Source: Nonomuraea guangzhouensis (lineage in GTDB: Bacteria > Actinomycetota > Actinomycetes > Streptosporangiales > Streptosporangiaceae). From it: 64,000 bases of DNA. The stretch spans positions 98,339-162,338 of the forward strand of contig NZ_JAHKRM010000032.1 in NCBI RefSeq assembly GCF_019396345.1. Direction: 5' to 3'. The position numbers were made by a program, and so were the translations under genes. Of the stretch, positions 8,721 through 16,407 are shown piece by piece (within the stretch, counting starts at the first letter, position 1; every line of letters begins with the position of its first letter). The notes below the pieces were generated by a model that saw only the letters and a list, made by a program, of their open reading frames with translations, was not told where the DNA came from and made no database searches.

Positions 8721-9638
8721 ATGGACGCTACCCTCCGGCAACTCGCCGCCTATGTCGCCGTGGCCAGAGCGGCGAGCTTCACCGCCGCGGCGGCGAAGCT
8801 GCACGTCTCGCAGTCGACGTTGAGCCGCGCGGTCGCCGACCTGGAGCGGGTGCTCGAGGTCCGCCTGCTGGAGCGCGACACCCGCAACGTCCAGCTCACC
8901 GCGGCGGGCCTGGAGACCCTGCGGGTGGCCGAGCAGATCGTCGGTGCCCACGAGTCGGGGATGAAGGAGCTGCGGCGCTTCCTGCTCGGCGAGTCGGGGG
9001 TGGTGGCCGTGGCCACCCTGCCCTCGGTCGCGGCGGTGCTGCTGCCCCGCATGATCTCCGCTTTCCGGCGGCAGCGCCCGCAGGTGGCGGTCCGCATCAT
9101 GGACGGGCTCGAACGGGCCGTGCTCGGCCGGGTGCTGTCGGGCGACGCCGACTTCGCGATCACCACGGTCGGCGCGTCGCCGGACCGGCTCGAACATCGT
9201 CCGCTGATCCGCGACCAGTTCCACGCCGTGCTGCCCGAGGGGCACCCGCTCGCCGACCGGGAGGAGGTCACCTGGGAGGACCTGGCCGCCGAGCCGTTCC
9301 TGGCCGTCGGGCCGGAATCCAGTGTCCGCAGGCTCACCGACGCGGCGTTCGCCCAGGCGGGCGCCCGCCCGACGCTCGCGGCGGAGGCCGGCAACGTGGC
9401 GACGGTGGGCGGTCTGGTCGCCGCCGGTCTCGGGGTGTCGGCGATGCCCGCCCTGGTGCTGCCCCTCCTGGGGCCGGGCCGCGTCGTGCATCGCCGGTTG
9501 ACCGGTCCCGTGGTCGAGCGGCGCCTGGACGTCGTGATCCGCGCGCGACGCACCCTGCCGCTGGCGGCGAGCGCGTTCCTCGACCTGCTCGAAGAGTTCC
9601 GTACGGAGCTACCGGCCGGGGTCTCCTGGATCGGTTAA
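8721..9638 (+). CDS. LysR-family transcriptional regulator
   Basis: A 305-residue protein. The N-terminal winged helix-turn-helix (residues 1-60) has the usual LysR pattern: LRQLAAYVAVA, SFTAAAAKLHVSQSTLSRAV, then LERDTR. A LysR substrate-binding domain occupies about 90-295. It is divergent from the CitMHS transporter and precedes the CoA-transferase/lyase pair. The two matching ATGC-N7-GCAT elements suggest that it controls both sides, with a carboxylate or its CoA ester as the likely effector. The effector itself is inferred. Confidence 0.9.
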   Translation: MDATLRQLAAYVAVARAASFTAAAAKLHVSQSTLSRAVADLERVLEVRLLERDTRNVQLTAAGLETLRVAEQIVGAHESGMKELRRFLLGESGVVAVATLPSVAAVLLPRMISAFRRQRPQVAVRIMDGLERAVLGRVLSGDADFAITTVGASPDRLEHRPLIRDQFHAVLPEGHPLADREEVTWEDLAAEPFLAVGPESSVRRLTDAAFAQAGARPTLAAEAGNVATVGGLVAAGLGVSAMPALVLPLLGPGRVVHRRLTGPVVERRLDVVIRARRTLPLAASAFLDLLEEFRTELPAGVSWIG

Positions 9639-9652
9639 TGCGCAAATAGCAT
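9638..9652. promoter_or_regulatory. Second ATGC-N7-GCAT element, upstream of the CoA-transferase operon
   Basis: ATGC and GCAT arms separated by 7 bases, beginning on the last base of the LysR stop codon and ending 83 bases before the CoA-transferase start. It has the same arms and spacing as the element at 8695, again with T-N11-A. The surrounding gap is noticeably AT-richer than its neighbours, as expected for a promoter. Confidence 0.5.
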
Positions 9653-9735
9653 GAATATATCGACTTTCTGTGCTGGACCCGCATTTCTTGCCTTGGGCAG
9701 GATGACATGACCGGACAGGACGAAGGAGCTCATGC

Positions 9736-10947
9736 GTGGCGACCGAACAGCAGCACGGCCAGGGGCAGTTGCGGGGCCTGAAAGTGGTGGAGTTCGCCCA
9801 TGTGGTCGCCGGGCCGCTGGCCGGGTCCATGCTCGCCGACCAGGGCGCCGACGTGATCCACGTCGAACCCCCCAGCGTCGGCGACGCCGCCCGTGCCATG
9901 GGCCCCACCCGGGACGGCGTGCCGTTGTGGTTCAAGGTCGCGGGCCGCAACAAACGCTCCGTCACCCTGGACCTGCACGACCCCGACGGCCGGCAGGTGG
10001 CGCACCGGCTCGTGGCCTGGGCCGACGTGGTGATCGTCACGCTCCGCCCCGGCCGGCTGCGGGCCTGGGAGCTCGACTGGGAGGCCGTGCACCGGATCAA
10101 CCCCAAGGCCGTCCTGCTGCAGATCTCCGGATTCGGCGCGACGTCGTCCCTGGCGGACGCGCCGGGCTTCGGGAAGGTCGGTGAGGCCAGGAGCGGTGTG
10201 GTGCACCTGACCGGGTTCCCGGACGGTCCTCCGGTGCACACGGGGTTCTCCCACGGCGACGCGGTGACCGGGCTGATGGGCGCCTACGCCGTGCTCGCCG
10301 CCCTGCACCGCCGGGCACACGACCCCGGCTTCGACGGCGAGTGGATCGACCTGGCCCTGTTCGAGCCCCTGTTCCGGCTCGTCGAATGGCAGGTCATCAC
10401 GCACGACCAGCTCGGCGTCGTACCCGGCAGGTCCGGCAACCAGCTGGCCGTCGCCCCCGCCGCGGTCATCAACACCTACCTGTCGCGCGACGGCGACTGG
10501 ATCACCGTGACCTCCGCGACCGTCCGCTCGGTGCTGAACGTCGTCCGGCTCCTGGGCCTGCCCGAGGAAGAGTACGCCACGACGCAGCGGCAGCTCGCCG
10601 GACGGGAGACGCTGGACCAGGGGCTGCGCGAATGGGTGGCCGCCCGGGGGACCGCCGAGTGCCTGCGCGCGTTCGCCGACGCCGAGGTGGTCGCCTCACG
10701 CGTCTTCACGGCCGAGGACATCGCCGCCGATCCCGTGTACGCCGAACGCGGCGACATCATCACGGTGGACGACCCCGACCTCGGGCCGGTCCGCATGCAG
10801 GCCGCCCTCCCGCACTTCCATCAGCGACCCGGGCACGTCTGGCGGACCGGACCCGCGCTCGGGCAGGACAACGCCCTCGTCTACCGCCAGTGGCTCGGCC
10901 TCGGCGCGGACGAGCTCGCGGAACTGGAGAAGCGCGGTGTCATCTGA
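9736..10947 (+). CDS. Family III CoA-transferase (CaiB/BaiF)
   Basis: A 403-residue protein. The GTG at 9736 is preceded by GGAG at 7-base spacing. It begins with the family opening (LKVVEFAHVVAGPLAGSMLADQGADVIHVE) in shortened form, the GRNKRSVTLDL segment and a central GFG...SLADAPGF region. Enzymes of this family move CoA between carboxylates, for example from succinyl-CoA to citramalate, itaconate, carnitine or formate. Its stop overlaps the start of a CitE-like lyase by 11 bases. CoA activation followed by C-C cleavage would fit citramalate breakdown to pyruvate and acetyl-CoA; no itaconyl-CoA hydratase gene is visible. Confidence 0.88.
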   Translation: MATEQQHGQGQLRGLKVVEFAHVVAGPLAGSMLADQGADVIHVEPPSVGDAARAMGPTRDGVPLWFKVAGRNKRSVTLDLHDPDGRQVAHRLVAWADVVIVTLRPGRLRAWELDWEAVHRINPKAVLLQISGFGATSSLADAPGFGKVGEARSGVVHLTGFPDGPPVHTGFSHGDAVTGLMGAYAVLAALHRRAHDPGFDGEWIDLALFEPLFRLVEWQVITHDQLGVVPGRSGNQLAVAPAAVINTYLSRDGDWITVTSATVRSVLNVVRLLGLPEEEYATTQRQLAGRETLDQGLREWVAARGTAECLRAFADAEVVASRVFTAEDIAADPVYAERGDIITVDDPDLGPVRMQAALPHFHQRPGHVWRTGPALGQDNALVYRQWLGLGADELAELEKRGVI

Positions 10948-11827
10948 ACGCCTCCCGCTGCGTTCCCTGCTCTTCGTCCCGGGCACCAAGACCGAGTGGC
11001 TGGTCAAGGCGGAGTCCGCCGGAGCCGACGCGGCCATCCTCGACCTGGAGGACGCCGTCCCGCCGGTCGGCAAGGTCACCGCGCGGGCCCGGGTGGCCGA
11101 CGCCATCGCCGGTGCGACGGGCGACATGGCGCTCTTCGTGCGGATCAACCCGCTCGACGGCTGGGCGGCCGCCGAGGACCTGCGCGCCATCACGCACGCC
11201 CGCCTCGCCGGCGTGGTCCTGCCCAAGGTCGCTGACCCAGGGGACGTGCTCCTGGCCGACCGGCTCCTGACCTGGTGCGAGCGCGAACACGGCCTGCCCG
11301 AGGGGCACATCGCCCTGGTGCCGCTGCTGGAGAGCGCCGCCGCGCTGCGCGGGGCGTACGACATCGGCAGGGCCGCTCCCCGCGTCGCCTACCTGGGCGC
11401 GGTCACCGGCAAGGGCGGCGACGTCGAGCGGGCGATCGGCTACCGCTGGAGCCCTCAGGGCACCGAGACCCTGACGCTGCGTTCCCGGGTCCTGCTGGAC
11501 GTCCGGGCGGCGGGCGTGCCCTGCCCGATCGCCGGTCTGTGGACGAACCTCGCCGACATCGAAGGACTGCGGGCGTTCGCCGAGCAGAACCGCTCTCTCG
11601 GCTACGAGGGCATGATGGCCATCCACCCCGCCCACATCCCCGTGATCAACGAGGCGTTCTCACCCACCCCCGAGGAGCTCGCCCGCTACGCGCGGATGAT
11701 CGCCGCCGTGGAGGAGGCGCAGGCGCGCGGCGCCGGGGCGATCACCTTCGAAGGCGACATGGTGGACGAGGCCATGGCGGCGCGAGCACGAGCCGTTCTC
11801 CGGAAGACCGGAATGTCTTCCATCTGA
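10937..11827 (+). CDS. CitE-like acyl-CoA lyase (HpcH/HpaI aldolase superfamily)
   Basis: A 296-residue TIM-barrel protein starting at GTG within the end of the CoA-transferase gene. Landmarks are LFVPGTK at the start, ILDLEDAVPP (metal and CoA region), VRINPL, VVLPKV, a PLLES segment with the conserved Glu, and AIHPAHIPVIN near the end. It groups with stand-alone CitE-like lyases such as citramalyl-CoA, malyl-CoA and HMG-CoA-type lyases rather than the citrate lyase complex, because no CitD or CitF genes are present. Its presumed role is to cleave the CoA ester made by the preceding enzyme. Confidence 0.87.
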   Translation: MSSERLPLRSLLFVPGTKTEWLVKAESAGADAAILDLEDAVPPVGKVTARARVADAIAGATGDMALFVRINPLDGWAAAEDLRAITHARLAGVVLPKVADPGDVLLADRLLTWCEREHGLPEGHIALVPLLESAAALRGAYDIGRAAPRVAYLGAVTGKGGDVERAIGYRWSPQGTETLTLRSRVLLDVRAAGVPCPIAGLWTNLADIEGLRAFAEQNRSLGYEGMMAIHPAHIPVINEAFSPTPEELARYARMIAAVEEAQARGAGAITFEGDMVDEAMAARARAVLRKTGMSSI

Positions 11828-11923
11828 CGGGGAGAGCGGTATCCGGGAGGCCCAACGAGATCTATGGTTCAGGCGCACGAAATCGGCAGGTCCGTCCTGG
11901 ATTGTTCCGAAGGAGTCGCGTAC

Positions 11924-13531
11924 ATGCCTGAAATTCTGGATCCGATGAGGTTATCCAACCGGAGGCGAGGCCGTCGCGTCCTCGCGCTGGTGAGCGCGGT
12001 CGTCGCCCTGCTCTGCGGGCTGCCCGCCGCCCCCGCGCTCGCCGGCGCGTCGCGCCCGGTGGTGCGTACCGAAACCGGCCTGCTCAAGGGGGCCGAGGCC
12101 GAGCGCGTGGACCGGTTCCTGGCCGTCCCGTACGCGCAGCCGCCGGTCGGCGAACTGCGCTGGGCAGCTCCCCGCCCGGCCCTTCCGTGGACGGGCGTCC
12201 GTGACGCGGCGGCGTGGGGCAACCGCTGCGCCGCCGCGGTCAGCGGCAACGGGCCGCGCTCGGAGACCGAGGACTGCCTGTACCTCAACGTGTTCCGGCC
12301 CGCCGGCACCCGGGCCGGGCAGCGGCTGCCCGTGCTCTTCTGGATCCACGGCGGCGGATTGCAGAACGGCTCCGGCAACCAGCACGACGGCAGCCTGATC
12401 GCCCGGCTCGAGAACGTCGTGGTGGTCAGCATCAACTACCGCCTGGGCGTGTTCGGCTTCCTGGCTCACCCGGCGCTCACCCGGGAGGCCGGCCAATCCG
12501 GCGACTACGGGCTCCTCGACCAGCAGGCGGCGCTGCGCTGGGTGCAGCGCAACATCGGCGCCTTCGGCGGTGACCCCCGGCAGGTGACCATCGACGGCGA
12601 GTCGGCCGGCGGGTTCTCCGTCTGCGCGCACCTGACCGCTCCCGGATCGAAAGGGCTGTTCGGGCGCGCGATCATCCAGAGCGGCTCCTGCATCAGCCAG
12701 CCCGTCAGCCAGGCGGAGCAGTCCGGCACGTCGATCGCCACCCAGCTCGGCTGCGCCGACGACGCGACCGCCGTCGCCTGCCTGCGCGCGCTGACCCCGG
12801 CGCGGCTGGTCGACGGGCCGCAGTACAGCTCGTTCGCGCACGGCGGTCCGGTGCTGCCGGAGAGCCCCAGCGAGGCCGTCGGGGCGGGTCGCTTCCAGCG
12901 CGTACCGCTGATCGTGGGCTCCACCCGCGATGAGGGCCGTACGTTCGCGCAGGGCAATCTGGGCTGGACCCAGGCGAAGTACGAGGGCTTCGTCCGGAGC
13001 CTGTACGGCGACAAGGCCGACGCCGTCCTGCGGCGCTATCCCTGGCCGGCGGCGCCGGACCAGTTCACCTCCGCGTATCTGACGGCGGCGATCCTCACCG
13101 ACTCCGGGTTCATCGCGGGGCTGGGCGGCTGCCCGACGCTCACGTTCATCAAGGACCTGTCGGCCTACACCCGCGTGTTCGCCTACCGGTTCGACCACCG
13201 GACGGGGCCGGGCCTGCGCCCCGAGCCGGTCGGCTACGAATGGGGCGCCGGGCACGCCGCCGAACTGGCCTACCTGTGGCCGAGTTTCGACAACGGCATC
13301 CCGATCGCGCCCACCTTCGACGCGGCCGAACGCCGGCTGGCCGCGGACATGGTGCACTACTGGGGTTCGTTCACCCGGCTCGGCCGGCCGCAGGCGCCGT
13401 TCGCGTCGCCGTGGGCGGACTACAACCGCACCTCGCGCGTCATGTCGCTGCGCGCGGGCGGACGGTCGGTGATGGTCCCGGTCGCCGAGATGGCCACCGA
13501 GCACAACTGCGACCTGTGGAACGCGCTCTGA
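11924..13531 (+). CDS. Secreted type B carboxylesterase
   Basis: A 535-residue protein. I chose the ATG at 11924 because AAGGAG lies 8 bases upstream; an earlier in-frame start at 11864 lacks a site. A signal peptide (basic RRRGRR, hydrophobic stretch, ending near PALAGAS) is followed by a carboxylesterase/cholinesterase fold. The fold shows FLAVPYAQPPVGELRW, EDCLYLNVF, the oxyanion segment WIHGGG and the nucleophile motif GESAGG. The catalytic Glu is probably in GSTRDEG, and a late His (GAGHAAEL) completes the triad. Substrates are carboxylic esters in general. It lies 96 bases after the lyase gene and could share its transcript. Confidence 0.88.
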   Translation: MPEILDPMRLSNRRRGRRVLALVSAVVALLCGLPAAPALAGASRPVVRTETGLLKGAEAERVDRFLAVPYAQPPVGELRWAAPRPALPWTGVRDAAAWGNRCAAAVSGNGPRSETEDCLYLNVFRPAGTRAGQRLPVLFWIHGGGLQNGSGNQHDGSLIARLENVVVVSINYRLGVFGFLAHPALTREAGQSGDYGLLDQQAALRWVQRNIGAFGGDPRQVTIDGESAGGFSVCAHLTAPGSKGLFGRAIIQSGSCISQPVSQAEQSGTSIATQLGCADDATAVACLRALTPARLVDGPQYSSFAHGGPVLPESPSEAVGAGRFQRVPLIVGSTRDEGRTFAQGNLGWTQAKYEGFVRSLYGDKADAVLRRYPWPAAPDQFTSAYLTAAILTDSGFIAGLGGCPTLTFIKDLSAYTRVFAYRFDHRTGPGLRPEPVGYEWGAGHAAELAYLWPSFDNGIPIAPTFDAAERRLAADMVHYWGSFTRLGRPQAPFASPWADYNRTSRVMSLRAGGRSVMVPVAEMATEHNCDLWNAL

Positions 13532-13565
13532 CCCTGATCGGTCCTCGATGAGGCCTGAGGGACGT

Positions 13566-13603
13566 CTTTCGTCCGCCTCCGCAACGGCGGAGGCGGACGA
13601 AAG
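13566..13603. terminator. Bidirectional intrinsic terminator
   Basis: A perfect 17-bp stem (13566-13582 with 13587-13603) around an AACG loop lies between the convergent carboxylesterase and GH3 genes. The outermost pairs are CTTTC/GAAAG, so each strand ends its hairpin with a short A/T flank. Confidence 0.8.
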
Positions 13604-13612
13604 AGCATGGGG

Positions 13613-16114
13613 TCAGCCCTGGAACCGGCCGGTCACCCGAAGGTCGCGGGACGACGCGCCGACCGCGACGGTGAAGCTGCCATGGGCGGCGATCCAGCCT
13701 TTCGCGGCCGGGCTCCAGGTGGACAGTGCGGCGCCGTCGAGCGGGAAGGTCACGACGGTGCTCTGCCCGGGCCGCAACCAGACCTTCTGGAAGCCCTTGA
13801 GCTGCTGGGGAGGCTCGCCCGCCGAGCCGGGGAAGCCGAGGTAGAGCTGGGCGGTCTCGGCTCCGGCGCGGGGTCCGGTGTTGGTGACGCGGACGCGTAC
13901 GGCATGGCTGTCGGCCCGCAGACCGTCGTATCCGAAGGCGGTGTAGGACAGGCCATGGCCGAACGGGAACAACGGGCGCTGGTGCCGGGCGTCGTACCAG
14001 CGGTAGCCCACGTTCAGGCCCTCGTCGTAGCGGACCGTGGTGCCGTCGCCGGGGAAGCCGAACGCGACATCCGGGCCCTGCCGGTCGTCGGCCGGGAACG
14101 TCAGCGGCAGCCTTCCTGACGGATTGACATCGCCGAACAGCACGGCCGCGACCGCGTTGCCGTACTCCTGCCCCGGATACCACGCCTGGAGCACCCCGGC
14201 CACCCGGTTCAGCCAGGGCATCAGCGACGGCGTGCCGGTGTTGAGCACGACCACGGTGCGCGGGTTGGCGGCGGCGACGGCCTCGATGAGCTGGTCCTGA
14301 TCACCGGGCAGGGCCAGCGAGTCGCGGTCGGAGCCCTCGCTGATGGAGTCGTTGACGAAGACGAGCGCGACATCGGAGCGCCGGGCGGCGGTGACGGCCT
14401 CCGCGAGCAGCGCCGGGTCGGGCGCGGACCAGCCGAGCTGGTGGGCGCCTCCGAAGAGGGAGATCGAGGAGGAGAACTCGACCTTGACGGAGACGGCCCG
14501 TCCGGCTGTGAGATCGGCCAGACCGTGGGCGACGCCGCCGAACTCCTGGCGGTTGGCGGCAACGAGCTCGCCGTCGATGAACAGCCGCGCCTGGCCGGAG
14601 CCGCTCAGCGAGAATCGGTAGCCGCCCGTCTTCGGCGGGGTCAGCGTGCCGGTCCAGCGGGCCGACCAGGTGCCGGTGACGCCGGCCGGTGGCCCGGTGA
14701 AGTTCACCGACGGCTCGACCCGGGTGAGCGCGGGGTCGCCGGTGAAGTCGGGCGTGCGGTAGTAGGTCGCGGTCAGACCGGGGCCGTCGCCTGACTCGGG
14801 CCGCAGCAGGTCGCCGGAGAGCACGGGCAGCGCTCCGGTGCCGAGCGTGCCACGGGCCTGGTTCAGGGTGACGCGGCCGCCGGCCCGCGCGGTCAACCCG
14901 GCCAGCGGCGTCACGGTGGTGGACGGTTGCACCGCGGCCGAGCCGCCACCGTAGAAGGTCGCGTGGTCGCCGGCCGCGTCGCCGATCACCGCCACCGACC
15001 GCGCCTTGTCCAGCGGCAGTACGCCGCGGTCGTCCTTGAGCAGCACCATGCCCTGCTCGGCCAGGTCCCGCGCCAGCTCTCGATGCTCGGGCGTGGACAC
15101 GTCGTCGCGCGGGGTGTAGTCGCGGTCGAACAGGCCCGTCCGGTACATCGCCGTGAGAATCCGGCGGACCTTGTCGTCGATGGCCGCGACCGTGACCTGG
15201 CCGGCCGCCACCGCCTGCTTCAGCGCGTCACCGAAGTACGTCGATCCCGGCATCTCCACGTCCAGCCCGGCGGCGGCCGAGGCGAGCGTGCTGTGGGTGG
15301 CGCCCCAGTCGGACACCACGAACCCGGGGAACCGCATCGCGTCCTTCAGCGCGGTCCGCAGCAGGTCGCCGTTCTCGCAGGCGTAGGTGCCGTTGACCTT
15401 GGGGTACGAGCACATGACGGACCGGGCGCCGCCGTCACGCACGGCCGCGCGGAAGCCGGGGAAGTAGATCTCCTGGAGAGCCCGCTCGGAGACCCGGACG
15501 TCGACTTTGCCCCGGTCGGTCTCCTGGTTGTTGGCCGCGAAGTGCTTGGGCATCGCTATGACGCCCTGCGCCTGGACCCCCTTGACCTGCTCGGTGACCA
15601 TCCGCGCGGTGAGGTAGGGATCCTCACTGAAGGTCTCGAAGGTACGGCCCCAGCGCGGTGAGCGCACGATGTTGATCGTCGGTGCCAGGGCGATGTTGTG
15701 GCCCTTGCCGGCCTGCTCGACGCCGACCGCCTCGCCGTAACGCCGCATGAGCGCGGGGTCCCAGGTGGCCGCGCCGTTGATGGCGGCGGGGAAGGCGGTG
15801 ACACCCGTGCTGCCGTTGGCGACCCCGTTGGGACCGTCGGCGAGGTAGAGCGCGGGAATGCCCAGCCGGGCGTTGCCCGGTATCCGCCCGGCGTACCCCT
15901 TGCCGAACTCGAAGCCGACGCCGTGCAGCATGACGATCTTCTCGTCGAGGGTCATGCGGGCCAGCAGCCGCGCGGCACGTTGGTCGGGCCCGTACGAGGA
16001 GGTCGGCTGCGGGGGAGCGCTGTCGCCGGCCGCCGGTGGTGGCTGGGCGAGGCCCGCCAGGACGAGGAGGGCGGCGGCTGCCAGCGCGGTCCCGCCATGG
16101 AGTCGTCTGGGCAT
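13613..16114 (-). CDS. Secreted glycoside hydrolase family 3 with inserted PA14 domain
   Basis: An 833-residue protein with a signal peptide (cleavage near PAAGDS). The N-terminal TIM-barrel shows YLADGPNGVANG, KHFAANNQETDRG and the nucleophile region VVSDWGATH (Asp about 269). A PA14 module is inserted after about residue 440 (GLTATYYRT, then LFIDGELVAAN). The second GH3 domain carries LPGDQDQLIEAV, and a fibronectin-like C-terminal domain ends the protein (GFQKVWLRPGQ). This is the usual layout of beta-glucosidases and beta-xylosidases with PA14. The promoter gap is shared with the divergent polyester-hydrolase-like gene and contains a long perfect palindrome. Confidence 0.92.
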   Translation of the reverse strand: MPRRLHGGTALAAAALLVLAGLAQPPPAAGDSAPPQPTSSYGPDQRAARLLARMTLDEKIVMLHGVGFEFGKGYAGRIPGNARLGIPALYLADGPNGVANGSTGVTAFPAAINGAATWDPALMRRYGEAVGVEQAGKGHNIALAPTINIVRSPRWGRTFETFSEDPYLTARMVTEQVKGVQAQGVIAMPKHFAANNQETDRGKVDVRVSERALQEIYFPGFRAAVRDGGARSVMCSYPKVNGTYACENGDLLRTALKDAMRFPGFVVSDWGATHSTLASAAAGLDVEMPGSTYFGDALKQAVAAGQVTVAAIDDKVRRILTAMYRTGLFDRDYTPRDDVSTPEHRELARDLAEQGMVLLKDDRGVLPLDKARSVAVIGDAAGDHATFYGGGSAAVQPSTTVTPLAGLTARAGGRVTLNQARGTLGTGALPVLSGDLLRPESGDGPGLTATYYRTPDFTGDPALTRVEPSVNFTGPPAGVTGTWSARWTGTLTPPKTGGYRFSLSGSGQARLFIDGELVAANRQEFGGVAHGLADLTAGRAVSVKVEFSSSISLFGGAHQLGWSAPDPALLAEAVTAARRSDVALVFVNDSISEGSDRDSLALPGDQDQLIEAVAAANPRTVVVLNTGTPSLMPWLNRVAGVLQAWYPGQEYGNAVAAVLFGDVNPSGRLPLTFPADDRQGPDVAFGFPGDGTTVRYDEGLNVGYRWYDARHQRPLFPFGHGLSYTAFGYDGLRADSHAVRVRVTNTGPRAGAETAQLYLGFPGSAGEPPQQLKGFQKVWLRPGQSTVVTFPLDGAALSTWSPAAKGWIAAHGSFTVAVGASSRDLRVTGRFQG

Positions 16115-16162
16115 CTGCGAGGTCCTCTCTCAGGGGGTGTGAGGTGGACTGATGATCTTCGC

Positions 16163-16187
16163 CATATGTTGTGCCCGACAACATATG
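16163..16187. promoter_or_regulatory. Perfect 10-bp palindrome between divergent hydrolase genes
   Basis: CATATGTTGT at 16163-16172 and ACAACATATG at 16178-16187 form a perfect inverted repeat with a 5-base spacer, 48 bases upstream of the GH3 start and about 220 bases before the divergent discoidin-hydrolase start. Its core, GTTG-N7-CAAC at 16168-16182, recurs twice before the IclR-type gene (17849 and 17911). It is a likely operator controlling one or both hydrolases. Confidence 0.6.
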
Positions 16188-16407
16188 GACAGGTCGAATA
16201 CCCGGCAAGGGCCTCTTCCGTCGTCCGGAAGACGATGAGGGAGAACCAGATTTATCTTCCGTTCAGCGGTTGAACGGCTTCTTGAACGGCGGATTGCCGC
16301 TTATGGTTCGGGGCGCGTCGAGAGCGCTCTCAGCAGAAACGCGTCCCTTCCTGTCCTTCGTGTCGGCGGAGCCATGCCCGCCGCACCCGTTCCGGAGAGG
16401 TAAGACC

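Noticed and set aside
7385..9649. Long plus-strand frame across the CitMHS and LysR genes
   Set aside because: Low-complexity Gly/Arg/Gln/His translation, antisense to a clear transporter and out of frame with LysR.
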